Below are positions 1 through 7,300 of a stretch of 64,000 nucleotides of DNA, piece after piece. The position numbers were made by a program, and so were the translations under genes. The DNA is taken from positions 7,192,001 to 7,256,000 of the forward strand of contig NZ_CP116256.1 of NCBI RefSeq assembly GCF_027947575.1, given 5' to 3'. Each line of letters begins with the position of its first letter. The first letter of the stretch is position 1. The DNA comes from Streptomyces rubrogriseus (GTDB lineage: Bacteria > Actinomycetota > Actinomycetes > Streptomycetales > Streptomycetaceae). A model generated the notes under the pieces. That model had not been told where the DNA came from. It worked only from the letters and a program-made list of their open reading frames with translations, and searched no databases.

Positions 1-925
1 CGTACTTCGGCTGCGGGGTGCCGCCCACCGCCTCGATGAAGGCCGCCGCGGCCGGGTGGGACAGGCCGGGCAGGGCCGCGCCGCTGTGGTCGTCGACCAC
101 GAAGTCCGTCACCCCGCAGCCGTCGAAGACCTCGCGCACGTGGGCGAGTGCCTCCTCGGGACTGCGGTCCGGGGCGTAGCGGAAGTTGACGGTGACCACG
201 CACTCGTCGGGGATGACGTTGCCGGCCACGCCGCCCGTGATGCCGACCGCGTTGAGGCCCTCGCGGTACTCCAGGCCGTCGATGACCGGGTAGCGGGGCT
301 CGTACGCCGCCAGGCGCGCGAGGATCGGGGCGGCGGCGTGGATGGCGTTGGAGCCCATCCAGGAGCGCGCCGAGTGCGCCCGCTCCCCCGAGGTCTTCAG
401 CAGCACCCGCAGGGTGCCCTGGCAGCCGCCCTCCACCTGGCCGTCGGACGGTTCGAGGAGCACCGCGAAGTCGCCCTCCAGCCACTCGGGGTGCGCCTCG
501 GCGACGTGCTTCAGGCCGTTCAGCTCGGCGGCGACCTCCTCGTTGTCGTAGAAGACGAAGGTCAGGTCGCGGTTGGGGGCGGGGACGGTGGCCGCGATGC
601 GCAGCTGGACCGCGACGCCCGCCTTCATGTCGCAGGTGCCGCACCCCCACAGGACGCCGTCCTCGTCCAGCCGGGACGGGACGTTGCCGGCGATCGGCAC
701 GGTGTCGATGTGGCCCGCCAGGATCACGCGCTCCGCCCGGCCCAGGCCGGTGCGCGCGACGACGTTGTTGCCGTACCGCTCGACCGACAGGTGGGGCAGG
801 GACCGCAGGGCGCTCTCGATCGCGTCCGCCAGGGGCTTCTCGGTGCCGCTCTCGGACGGGAAGTCGACGAGCCGCGCGGTAAGCTCCGCGGCGTCCAGCG
901 TGAGGTCAAGCGGGGTATCGGCCAT
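1..925 (-). CDS. dapE: Succinyl-diaminopimelate desuccinylase (C-terminus cut by window edge)
   Basis: M20-family metallopeptidase of the succinylase branch of lysine/meso-diaminopimelate synthesis. It removes succinate from N-succinyl-LL-diaminopimelate in the cytoplasm. Visible signatures are the first metal-ligand motif AGHIDTVP (about residue 70), the WGCGTCDMK stretch with a second Asp ligand, and the catalytic/ligand pair FYDNEE (about residue 130). The reading frame is still open at base 1, so the last part of the protein is missing. The ATG at 925 has no Shine-Dalgarno sequence but lies 7 nt behind TAGGGT, so the mRNA may be leaderless. dapC, two genes away, serves the same pathway. 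Confidence 0.95.
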   Translation of the reverse strand, partial: MADTPLDLTLDAAELTARLVDFPSESGTEKPLADAIESALRSLPHLSVERYGNNVVARTGLGRAERVILAGHIDTVPIAGNVPSRLDEDGVLWGCGTCDMKAGVAVQLRIAATVPAPNRDLTFVFYDNEEVAAELNGLKHVAEAHPEWLEGDFAVLLEPSDGQVEGGCQGTLRVLLKTSGERAHSARSWMGSNAIHAAAPILARLAAYEPRYPVIDGLEYREGLNAVGITGGVAGNVIPDECVVTVNFRYAPDRSPEEALAHVREVFDGCGVTDFVVDDHSGAALPGLSHPAAAAFIEAVGGTPQPKY

Positions 926-1008
926 GGCCCCGACCCTAGCGCCCTGCCCTTTCGGGCAAGGTCCGCACCCGGCGGACACCGGACCCTACCCTCCAGTACC
1001 TTGTACGC
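926..1008. promoter_or_regulatory. Divergent promoters, probably leaderless on both sides
   Basis: This 83-base gap separates two divergent genes. Towards dapE, TTGCCC, a 15-base spacer and TAGGGT end 7 nt before the ATG. Towards the plus-strand gene, TACCTT (997-1002) ends 6 nt before the GTG, with a GGACA-like -35 about 18 bases upstream. Neither start has a purine-rich ribosome site. Leaderless transcripts are common in Streptomyces; the assignment here is inference. Confidence 0.45.
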
Positions 1009-1977
1009 GTGCTCCAGCCGTCCCCACCTCGCAAACGCCGTGGCCGCCTCGCCCGTTCGGGCGCCGCCTCCATGGTCCTGCTCGCGGTCGCCGGGTATCT
1101 GGCCGTGCAGTACGTCACCGGGGGCGCGGGCGCTCCGGGGTGCAAGGTGGCCGGCGGCGAGGGCGACCGGACGACCTACGAGTTCACGCCGGAGCAGGCG
1201 GTGAACGCGGCCACGATCACCGCCGTGGGCACCGCCCGCAAGCTCCCCGACCGGGCCGTGACGATCGCGCTGGCGACCGCGCTGCAGGAGTCGTCGCTGC
1301 GCAACCTGGACCACGGCGACAAGGACTCGCTCGGCCTGTTCCAGCAGCGGCCCTCGCAGGGCTGGGGCAAGCCCGAGGAGATCATGGACCCGGCGTACTC
1401 GGCGGGCCTGTTCTACGACCACCTGGTCGAGGTGCCCGGCTACCTGGACCTGCCGCTGACCGACGCCGCCCAGCGGGTGCAGCGCAGCGCCTTCCCGTAC
1501 GCCTACGCCAAGCACGAACCGGACGCCGAGTTGCTCGCCGCCGCGCTCACCGGACGGTCGGCGGCCACGCTGACCTGTGACGGGCGCCCCGGCGCGACCC
1601 CGGAGAAGGGGCCGGACGGGGTCCGCGCGGCGCTGGTGCGGGACTTCGGGCACGACGTGCTGCGACCGGCCGGCGCGGAGGTGGGCGGCGACGCCGCGTC
1701 CCGGCGGCCCGCGACCGGCTCCGACGAGCGGACCGTGACACTGCCGGTGACCGGCGGCACCGGTTCCGGCTCGGCCCGGGAGCATGTGCGGCGCGGCTGG
1801 CAGTTGGCGCACTGGGCGGTGGCCAACGCCTCCTCGCTGCACATCCAGCGGGTCACCTACGCGGGCCGGGAGTGGACCGCGGGCAACACCGACAGCAAGT
1901 GGTATTCGACGGGCGCCGCGGACGCCAAGGGTGCGGAGCGGGCTGCGGAAGCGGTGCGGATCACCTCCGCCCGGTAG
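1009..1977 (+). CDS. Membrane-anchored, lysozyme/transglycosylase-like envelope protein
   Basis: 322 aa. A basic N-terminus is followed by one hydrophobic segment (about residues 20-40), so the rest is probably outside the membrane. Residues about 60-180 read like a lytic-transglycosylase-type fold: ALATALQESSLRN contains a Glu in the right setting, followed by DSLGLFQQRPSQGWG, a pattern seen in secreted SLT-like proteins. The C-terminal 100 residues are unassigned. Homologues in Streptomyces are often labelled heavy metal transporter, which nothing in the sequence supports. The GTG start lacks a ribosome site and may be leaderless. Peptidoglycan as the substrate is inference. Confidence 0.8.
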   Translation: MLQPSPPRKRRGRLARSGAASMVLLAVAGYLAVQYVTGGAGAPGCKVAGGEGDRTTYEFTPEQAVNAATITAVGTARKLPDRAVTIALATALQESSLRNLDHGDKDSLGLFQQRPSQGWGKPEEIMDPAYSAGLFYDHLVEVPGYLDLPLTDAAQRVQRSAFPYAYAKHEPDAELLAAALTGRSAATLTCDGRPGATPEKGPDGVRAALVRDFGHDVLRPAGAEVGGDAASRRPATGSDERTVTLPVTGGTGSGSAREHVRRGWQLAHWAVANASSLHIQRVTYAGREWTAGNTDSKWYSTGAADAKGAERAAEAVRITSAR

Positions 1978-2130
1978 CGCGCCCGTACGAAGCGTCATCT
2001 GCGCGAGTGACCCGCGTCGGCGCGAAGTCGACGCGGAGCACGGGTTTTCGCACCCTCACCCCCGAACGCGTCACGACCCGGGAAAATCAAGGGCCGTAAG
2101 GATTCAGCAGACTTTCCGACCGGCGCCCTT

Positions 2131-2169
2131 TTGCCCGTTTTTCTGTGCACCTGATAATGCGACGCATTA
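2131..2169 (+). promoter_or_regulatory. Promoter with a perfect palindrome over the -10/start region
   Basis: TTGCCC (2131-2136) and GATAAT (2153-2158), 16 bases apart, form a good housekeeping-type promoter about 150 nt upstream of the secreted-protein gene at 2315. A perfect 15-base palindrome, TAATGCG-A-CGCATTA, occupies 2155-2169, overlapping the -10 and the likely transcription start. That position suits a repressor operator. The repressor is not identifiable from this window. Confidence 0.5.
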
Positions 2170-2314
2170 CCAACTCTTTACGTTGGGTCGCCGCAACCTT
2201 CGTGGCTCTCGAGCGGTAGTCACTGCGTCCGAGCCCGGTCGGCCACTCTCCGGTAGCCCTCCGGGCCCGGTCGGATTTCCCATCGTTGCTGTCGACTTAC
2301 GCCCAAGGAGCATC

Positions 2315-2746
2315 ATGTCCCTCCCCCTGACCCGCCGGATCGCCCGTGCCGCGCTGCTCGTCGCTGCGGGAGCGGCTGCCGGGGTCGGTGCGGCCGGCTC
2401 CGCCAGCGCGGCTCCCGAACTGCCGGCCACCCCGAACCTCGGGGGACTGACCGCCCTGGACGGGGCGAACGTCGGCAGCACCGCCGCCTCCGCGGCCGAG
2501 AGCGTCACCGACACGGCGGGCGACACCGGCGGCAAGGCCGTCAAGAAGGCCGTGCCGACGGCCGGCAAGACCGGTGGCTCGGTCGTCAAGAAGGCCACGC
2601 CGGCGGCGCAGAACGCGGCCGGGGACGCGGCGGGCTCCGCCGGGGACATCGTGGGTGACACCGCGGCGACCGCCACGAAGGGTGGGCTGCCGACGGACGC
2701 GCTGGGCAAGGGTGGGCTGCCGGTGCAGGGGCTGCCGATCGGCTAG
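2315..2746 (+). CDS. Small secreted Ala/Gly/Lys-rich protein
   Basis: 143 aa with a clear Sec signal peptide: basic RRIARA, a hydrophobic Ala-rich core and a probable cleavage after ASAAPE (about residue 33). The mature part is low-complexity with repeated VKKA-P-GK-like elements and no Cys. I do not recognise a family. The ATG at 2315 is preceded by AAGGAG (2305-2310). It has its own promoter/operator and a strong terminator, so it is probably monocistronic. A cell-wall or spore-surface role would fit but is only a guess. Confidence 0.85.
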   Translation: MSLPLTRRIARAALLVAAGAAAGVGAAGSASAAPELPATPNLGGLTALDGANVGSTAASAAESVTDTAGDTGGKAVKKAVPTAGKTGGSVVKKATPAAQNAAGDAAGSAGDIVGDTAATATKGGLPTDALGKGGLPVQGLPIG

Positions 2747-2761
2747 CGCCGGGCTGTACGG

Positions 2762-2796
2762 CGCCGGGCCCTGGGGTTCCCAGGGCCCGGCGTTTT
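2762..2796 (+). terminator. Intrinsic terminator
   Basis: A 13-bp perfect stem (2762-2774 with 2780-2792), a 5-nt loop and a TTTT run, starting 15 nt after the stop of the secreted-protein gene. It faces the convergent dapC and may serve both strands. Confidence 0.85.
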
Positions 2797-2854
2797 GCTT
2801 GCCTGCGCCGGGTCAGTGGGCGTGTCTTGAGCCGTGGCCCGGCGTTGGGGGCGG

Positions 2855-4000
2855 TCAGGCTCTCAGGCGCTCTGCTGCCGTCTGGACGCGTTCGTCCGTG
2901 GCTGTCAGGGCTACGCGGACGAAGTTCCCGCCCGCCGGGCCGTAGAAGTCGCCCGGGGCCACCAGGATGCCGCGGTCGGCCAGGTGGGCGACCGTGGTCC
3001 AGCAGGACTCGTCGCGGGTGGCCCAGAGGTAGAGGCTGGCCTCGCTGTGCTCGATGCGGAAGCCGGCGCCCAGCAGGGCCTCGCGCAGGACCGAGCGGCG
3101 GGCGGCGTAGCGCTCGCGCTGGACGCGGACGTGCTCGTCGTCGCCGAGGGCCGCCACCACGGCCGCCTGGGTCGGCGCCGGGGTCATCATGCCGCCGTGC
3201 TTGCGGATCACCAGGAGCGGGCCCAGGACCGCCGGGTCACCGGCCAGGAAGGCCGCGCGGTAGCCCGCGAGGTTGGAGCGCTTGGAGAGGGAGTGGACGG
3301 CGACCAGGCCGTCGTACGAGCCGCCGTTGACGTCCGGGTGCAGGACCGAGACCGGATCGGCCTCCCAGCCCAGCTCCAGGTAGCACTCGTCGGAGACGAC
3401 GAGGACCCCGTGCTCGCGGGCCCAGGCGACGATCCGGGTCAGGTCGGCCTTGGACAGGACCTTCCCCGTCGGGTTCGACGGGGAGTTGAGCCACAGGAGC
3501 TTCAGACCCGCCGGGTCCAGCTCGGTCGGGTCCTCGTACGCCTCGTACTCCGCGCGGGCCAGGCGGGCGCCGACCTCGTACGTCGGGTAGGCCAGGCGCG
3601 GGAAGGCCACCCGGTCACCGGGGCCGAGGCCCAGCTGGGTCGGGAGCCAGGCGACCAGTTCCTTGGAGCCGACGACGGGCAGCACGTGGCGGTGGGTGAC
3701 GTCGCGGGCGCCCAGGCGGCGCTCCACCCAGCCGGTGATGGCGTCCCGCAGCGCCGGGGTGCCCCAGACGGTCGGGTAGCCCGGGGAGTCCGCCGCGTCC
3801 ACCAGAGCCTTCTGGATCAGCTCGGGGACCGGGTCGACCGGGGTGCCGACGGAGAGGTCGACGATGCCGCCGGGGTGCGCTGCGGCCGTCTTCTTGTACG
3901 GCTCCAGCTTGTCCCAGGGGAAGTCGGGAAGGCGGTCGCGAAGCGACTCGTTGGAAGGGCGGTGGTGGGCGACGGGTGGGCGGTCGGAGACTGCGGACAC
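2855..4000 (-). CDS. dapC: N-succinyldiaminopimelate aminotransferase
   Basis: 381 aa PLP fold-type I aminotransferase of the DapC group. It converts N-succinyl-2-amino-6-ketopimelate to N-succinyl-LL-diaminopimelate, the step just before DapE. Visible features are the substrate/cofactor loop DLSVGTPVDPVP near the N-terminus, LNSPSNPTGKV (Asn and PLP ring contact), the Asp/Tyr region VVSDECYLELGW, and the lysine motif SLSKRSNLAGYR holding the Schiff-base Lys. GTG at 4000 is chosen because a purine-rich AAAGGGAG lies just upstream; longer in-frame extensions run through the fdxA gene and are not credible. fdxA lies immediately upstream on the same strand, an arrangement common in actinomycetes. 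Confidence 0.93.
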   Translation of the reverse strand: MSAVSDRPPVAHHRPSNESLRDRLPDFPWDKLEPYKKTAAAHPGGIVDLSVGTPVDPVPELIQKALVDAADSPGYPTVWGTPALRDAITGWVERRLGARDVTHRHVLPVVGSKELVAWLPTQLGLGPGDRVAFPRLAYPTYEVGARLARAEYEAYEDPTELDPAGLKLLWLNSPSNPTGKVLSKADLTRIVAWAREHGVLVVSDECYLELGWEADPVSVLHPDVNGGSYDGLVAVHSLSKRSNLAGYRAAFLAGDPAVLGPLLVIRKHGGMMTPAPTQAAVVAALGDDEHVRVQRERYAARRSVLREALLGAGFRIEHSEASLYLWATRDESCWTTVAHLADRGILVAPGDFYGPAGGNFVRVALTATDERVQTAAERLRA

Positions 4001-4041
4001 GGTGGGTGGCTCCCTTTCCTCGTCGGCGCCGGTACGGCAAA

Positions 4042-4097
4042 CGCCTCGGTCCCGTGCGGCACCGATCGGGGTGATCAGGCCGTACGGGACCGAGGCG
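4042..4097 (-). terminator. Inverted repeat between fdxA and dapC
   Basis: Perfect 14-bp arms (4042-4055 and 4084-4097, CGCCTCGGTCCCGT and its complement) flank a 28-nt loop. It starts 20 nt after the fdxA stop and ends about 40 nt before the dapC start. It could be a terminator that lets fdxA be expressed above dapC, or an attenuator. There is no T-run. Confidence 0.55.
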
Positions 4098-4116
4098 GCG
4101 CGTGTGCGGGCCGCTC

Positions 4117-4437
4117 TTACTGGTTCTGCGGCGGCAGCGCGGCGACGAAGGGGTGGTCGCGCTCGATCAGCCCCAGCTTGCTGGCGCCGCCGGGCGAGCC
4201 GAGCTCGTCGAAGAACTCGACGTTCGCCTTGTAGTAGTCCTTCCACTCCTCGGGAGTGTCGTCCTCGTAGAAGATCGCCTCGACCGGGCAGACCGGCTCA
4301 CAGGCACCACAGTCGACGCATTCGTCCGGGTGGATGTACAAGGACCGCTGGCCCTCGTAGATGCAGTCGACCGGGCACTCCTCGATGCACGCCTTGTCCT
4401 TCACGTCGACACAAGGCTGCGCGATGACGTAGGTCAC
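4117..4437 (-). CDS. fdxA: Seven-iron ferredoxin
   Basis: 106 aa soluble electron carrier of the bacterial [3Fe-4S][4Fe-4S] type. Cysteines fall at 9, 17, 21 and 25 and again at 40, 43, 46 and 50. The altered first motif (C-x7-C-x3-C) is what gives the 3Fe cluster in this family. The acidic C-terminal tail is typical of actinobacterial FdxA, which donates electrons to P450s and other oxidoreductases. GTG at 4437 has GAGGAGG nine bases upstream. Confidence 0.95.
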   Translation of the reverse strand: MTYVIAQPCVDVKDKACIEECPVDCIYEGQRSLYIHPDECVDCGACEPVCPVEAIFYEDDTPEEWKDYYKANVEFFDELGSPGGASKLGLIERDHPFVAALPPQNQ

Positions 4438-4527
4438 GCTGTCGTTCCTCCTCGATAGGGCGCTGGCGGGCCTCCGTAGGCTCCGCCGCCTGGCGCGCGG
4501 GAGCGCGGCGTCGTCGATGCCCGCCCC

Positions 4528-4566
4528 TAGTATCTCCGTTCTTGGGCATGATCCGAACAGGAGGGG
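4528..4566 (+). promoter_or_regulatory. Promoter -10 and ribosome site of the GNAT gene
   Basis: TAGTAT (4528-4533) is a good -10 in the fdxA/GNAT divergent gap, and AGGAGGGG (4559-4566) is the ribosome site. The site lies about 12 nt before the chosen GTG (4578). No convincing -35 is visible. Confidence 0.45.
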
Positions 4567-4577
4567 TGGACAGACCC

Positions 4578-5603
4578 GTGGAATTCTCTGCCGCCGGGCG
4601 TCTTGAGGTCCGTATCACCACTGCTGACGTGGGCAAACGAGTCTCCGTACGGCGCTTGAGCGAAGCTGGTGTCGCAGGTGAGAAGTTCACCGACACGGTC
4701 GGCGTTCTCACATCATGGACCGACGGTGTGCTGCTGATCACACGAAAGAGTGGCGAGTCCGTCCGTGTCGCGGAGTCCGCCCTGGTCGCCGGGAAGGTCG
4801 TGCCGGCCGCCCCCGCCCGCCGCCGGGGTCCCGCCGCGTCCTACGAGGAGCTGGCGCGGGTCGCCGCGCGGTCCTGGCGCCCGGTGGAGAGCGAGCGGCT
4901 CGGCGAATGGGAGCTGCGGGCGGCCGGGGGCTTCACCCGGCGGGCCAACTCCGTGCTGCCGCTCGGCGATCCGGGGCTGCCCCTCGACGAGGCGCTGACG
5001 GCCGTACGCCGCTGGTACGGCGAACGCGGACTGCCCGCGTACGTCCAGACCGCCACCGGCGCCGCCGGTACGCAGGAGCTGCTGTGCGCGGAGCTGGAGC
5101 GGCGGGGCTGGGTCCGGGAGGTGACGGCCGAGGTGTGGACCGGGCCACTGGCGCCGGTCGCCGACCTGGCCGAGGGCACCGGTGTGGTCCTGTCCCGGGA
5201 GGCGGACGAAACCTGGCTGGCCCGGTACCAGCGCAAGGGGGTGAGCGAAGTGGCGCTGCGGGTCCTGGAGTCCGGGCCGTCGGTGTGGTTCGCCACGGTG
5301 CCCGGCGCGCAGGGCTCGGACGGCGCGGGCGACGTGGCGGCCATCGGACGGTGTGTCGTGGACGGGCGCTGGGCCTCCTTCGCCGCCGTCGAGGTCGATC
5401 CCGCGCAGCGGCGCCGGGGGCTCGCGACCGCCGTGATGGCCGCGCTGGCCCGGCGGGCACTGGACGAGGGGGCGTCGGCGGCATGGCTCCAGGTGGAGAC
5501 CGACAACGCCGGGGCCCGGGCGCTGTACGCCGGGATGGGCTTCACGGCGCACCACGCCTACCACCACTACCGGGAGCCCGCGGCCGCCGGGGCCGACCGG
5601 TAG
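4578..5603 (+). CDS. GNAT-family N-acetyltransferase with N-terminal beta-barrel domain
   Basis: 341 aa. Residues about 1-75 form a small beta-rich domain (RLEVRITTADVGKRVSVRR onward) resembling the SH3-like head of mycobacterial Rv0428c-type proteins. The C-terminal half is a GNAT domain: VEVDPAQRRRGLATAVMAAL is the acetyl-CoA pyrophosphate loop (Q/RxxGxG/A type), and VETDNAGARALYAGMGF is the usual final strand/helix. The substrate is unknown. GTG at 4578 is preferred; GTG at 4566 and ATG at 4548 are in frame but lie on or before the ribosome site. The SirB1-like gene follows 41 nt later and is probably co-transcribed. Confidence 0.85.
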   Translation: MEFSAAGRLEVRITTADVGKRVSVRRLSEAGVAGEKFTDTVGVLTSWTDGVLLITRKSGESVRVAESALVAGKVVPAAPARRRGPAASYEELARVAARSWRPVESERLGEWELRAAGGFTRRANSVLPLGDPGLPLDEALTAVRRWYGERGLPAYVQTATGAAGTQELLCAELERRGWVREVTAEVWTGPLAPVADLAEGTGVVLSREADETWLARYQRKGVSEVALRVLESGPSVWFATVPGAQGSDGAGDVAAIGRCVVDGRWASFAAVEVDPAQRRRGLATAVMAALARRALDEGASAAWLQVETDNAGARALYAGMGFTAHHAYHHYREPAAAGADR

Positions 5604-5644
5604 ATCGCCGCCGACACATCACTCCGAAAGGGCACGGGCCTGCC

Positions 5645-6541
5645 ATGCGTCCTCCTCGTCCTCCCCACCCCCCGTCGCCGGAGCGGTCGGCCGAACTGCG
5701 GCGGCGGTTCGCCCAAGAGGCGCGGTCCGAGCGCCCCGACCTGGCCACGCTCTGCCTGCTGGTGGGCGCGGAGGCGGACGGGGCACTGGACGAGGCGGGG
5801 CTGGACGCCGCGCAGGTGGAACTGGACCGGCTGGCCGGAGAGCTGCCGTTCCGGCCGGGTACGCCCCGGGCCTGGGCGGTGGCGCTGCGGGACCTGCTCG
5901 GCGAGCGGTACGGGTTCCACGGGGCCGCCGCGGACTACCAGCGGCTGGAGTCGTCGTTGCTGCACGAGGTGGTGCGGCGGCGGCGCGGGCTGCCGATCCT
6001 GCTGTCGGTGGTGTGGCTGGAGGTCGCCCGGCGGGCGGGGGCGCCGGTGTACGGGGTCGCGTTGCCGGGGCACTTCGTGGTCGGGTTCGGGGAAGAGTCG
6101 GGTGCGGCGTCCGGCCCCGGGTCCGCGCCGTTGGGGGAGCGGGTGCTCGTCGATCCGTACGACGGGGGGCGGCTGCTGAGCGGTACGGACGCGGAGGCGC
6201 TGGTCGCCGGGGCGACGGGGGCGGAGCTGCGGGCGTCGATGCTGGAGCCGGCGGCGCCGTTGGACGTGGTGGCGCGGGTGCTGAACAACATCCGGGCGTG
6301 GGCGGCGGCGCGGCCGGAGCAGTCGGCGGTGGGGCTGTGGGCGGTCGAGCTGGCGCTGCTGCTGCCGGCGCATGCGGCGCGGTTGCGGTACGAGCGGGCG
6401 GTGTTGTTGGTGCAGCGGGGGGAGTTCGCTGCGGGGGCCGGGGAGTTGGAGGCCTACGCGGAGGTGGTGGGGGCGGTGGACGAGGCGGTCGCCGAGGAGG
6501 TGCGGGGGGAGGCGCGGACGGCTCGGGCGATGTTGAACTGA
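5645..6541 (+). CDS. SirB1 / transglutaminase-like family protein
   Basis: 298 aa, probably cytoplasmic. The core (about residues 85-150), with RYGFHGAAADYQ, LLHEVVRRRRGLPILLSVVWLEVARR and GVALPGHFVVGF, is the SirB1/YchA-type transglutaminase-like domain. The Cys of true transglutaminases is replaced by Ser (LLSVVW), so enzymatic activity is doubtful. The tail looks helical, like TPR repeats, which is usual for the family. Third codon positions are almost all G/C. Cellular role unknown. Confidence 0.82.
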   Translation: MRPPRPPHPPSPERSAELRRRFAQEARSERPDLATLCLLVGAEADGALDEAGLDAAQVELDRLAGELPFRPGTPRAWAVALRDLLGERYGFHGAAADYQRLESSLLHEVVRRRRGLPILLSVVWLEVARRAGAPVYGVALPGHFVVGFGEESGAASGPGSAPLGERVLVDPYDGGRLLSGTDAEALVAGATGAELRASMLEPAAPLDVVARVLNNIRAWAAARPEQSAVGLWAVELALLLPAHAARLRYERAVLLVQRGEFAAGAGELEAYAEVVGAVDEAVAEEVRGEARTARAMLN

Positions 6542-6546
6542 CCGTC

Positions 6547-6632
6547 GGTGGGCGCAGGCCGGGGGGTGCGCGACCCGGCGCCAACGGGGTGCCCCTGCGC
6601 CCACCCGTGCCGCCTGGGGGCACCTCCCAGGC
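6547..6632. terminator. Two stem-loops between convergent genes
   Basis: Arms 6547-6558 and 6594-6605 pair perfectly (GGTGGGCGCAGG with CCTGCGCCCACC) around a 35-nt GC-rich loop. A second small hairpin, CCTGGG/TCCCAGG, follows at about 6614-6632. The genes on both sides converge here. The second half resembles a short intergenic repeat that I believe recurs in Streptomyces genomes. Confidence 0.5.
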
Positions 6633-6685
6633 TGTTCAGGCACCGGGGAAGGCACGACTGCCCGCAGCTTCGGGGCGGTCGGTCG

Positions 6686-7300
6686 CTACAGCCAGCCCTT
6701 GTTTCTGGCCACCTGGACCGCTTCCGCGCGGTTTCTCACGGCCAGTTTCTGGATGGCCGTGGACAGGTAGTTGCGGACCGTGCCCTGGGAGAGGTGGAGG
6801 GCGGTGGCGAGTTCGGCGTTGGTGGAACCGTCGGCGGCGGCGCGGAGGATCTCGCGTTCGCGGTCGGTGAGGGGGTTGGCGCCCTCGGCGAGGGCCGCTG
6901 CCGCCAGGGTCGGGTCGATGACCCGCTCCCCCGCCAGCACCTTGCGGACCGCTTCGGCGAGCTGGGCGGCCGGGGCGTCCTTGACCAGGAAGGCGTCGGC
7001 GCCGGACTCCATCGCGCTGCGCAGGTAGCCGGGGCGGCCGAAGGTGGTGAGGACGACCAGCTTCACGGCCGGCAGTTCCCGGTGGACCAGGGCCGCCGCC
7101 TCGATGCCGGTCGCGCCGGGCATCTCGATGTCCAGCAGGGCCACGTCCACGCCGTGGGCGCGGGCGGCGTCCAGCACCTCGTCGCCGCGCGCCACCTGGG
7201 CGACGACCTCGATGTCCTCCTCCAGGCCGAGCAGGGCGGCCAGTGCCTCGCGGACCATCGCCTGGTCCTCGGCCAGCAGGACCTTGATCGTGCGGCTCAT
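6686..7300 (-). CDS. LuxR/NarL-type response regulator (DesR-like)
   Basis: 204 aa. An N-terminal receiver domain (about 5-120) has the acidic pair E11/D12, phospho-acceptor D57 in ALLDIEMPG, and a conserved Lys in FLVKDAP. A C-terminal LuxR helix-turn-helix (about 140-200) contains LTDREREILRAAADGSTNAELA and LSQGTVRNYLS. The ATG overlaps the kinase stop as ATGA, so translation is coupled. It is last in an ABC-exporter/kinase/regulator operon and probably controls that operon through the palindrome at 10225-10238. Confidence 0.92.
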   Translation of the reverse strand: MSRTIKVLLAEDQAMVREALAALLGLEEDIEVVAQVARGDEVLDAARAHGVDVALLDIEMPGATGIEAAALVHRELPAVKLVVLTTFGRPGYLRSAMESGADAFLVKDAPAAQLAEAVRKVLAGERVIDPTLAAAALAEGANPLTDREREILRAAADGSTNAELATALHLSQGTVRNYLSTAIQKLAVRNRAEAVQVARNKGWL

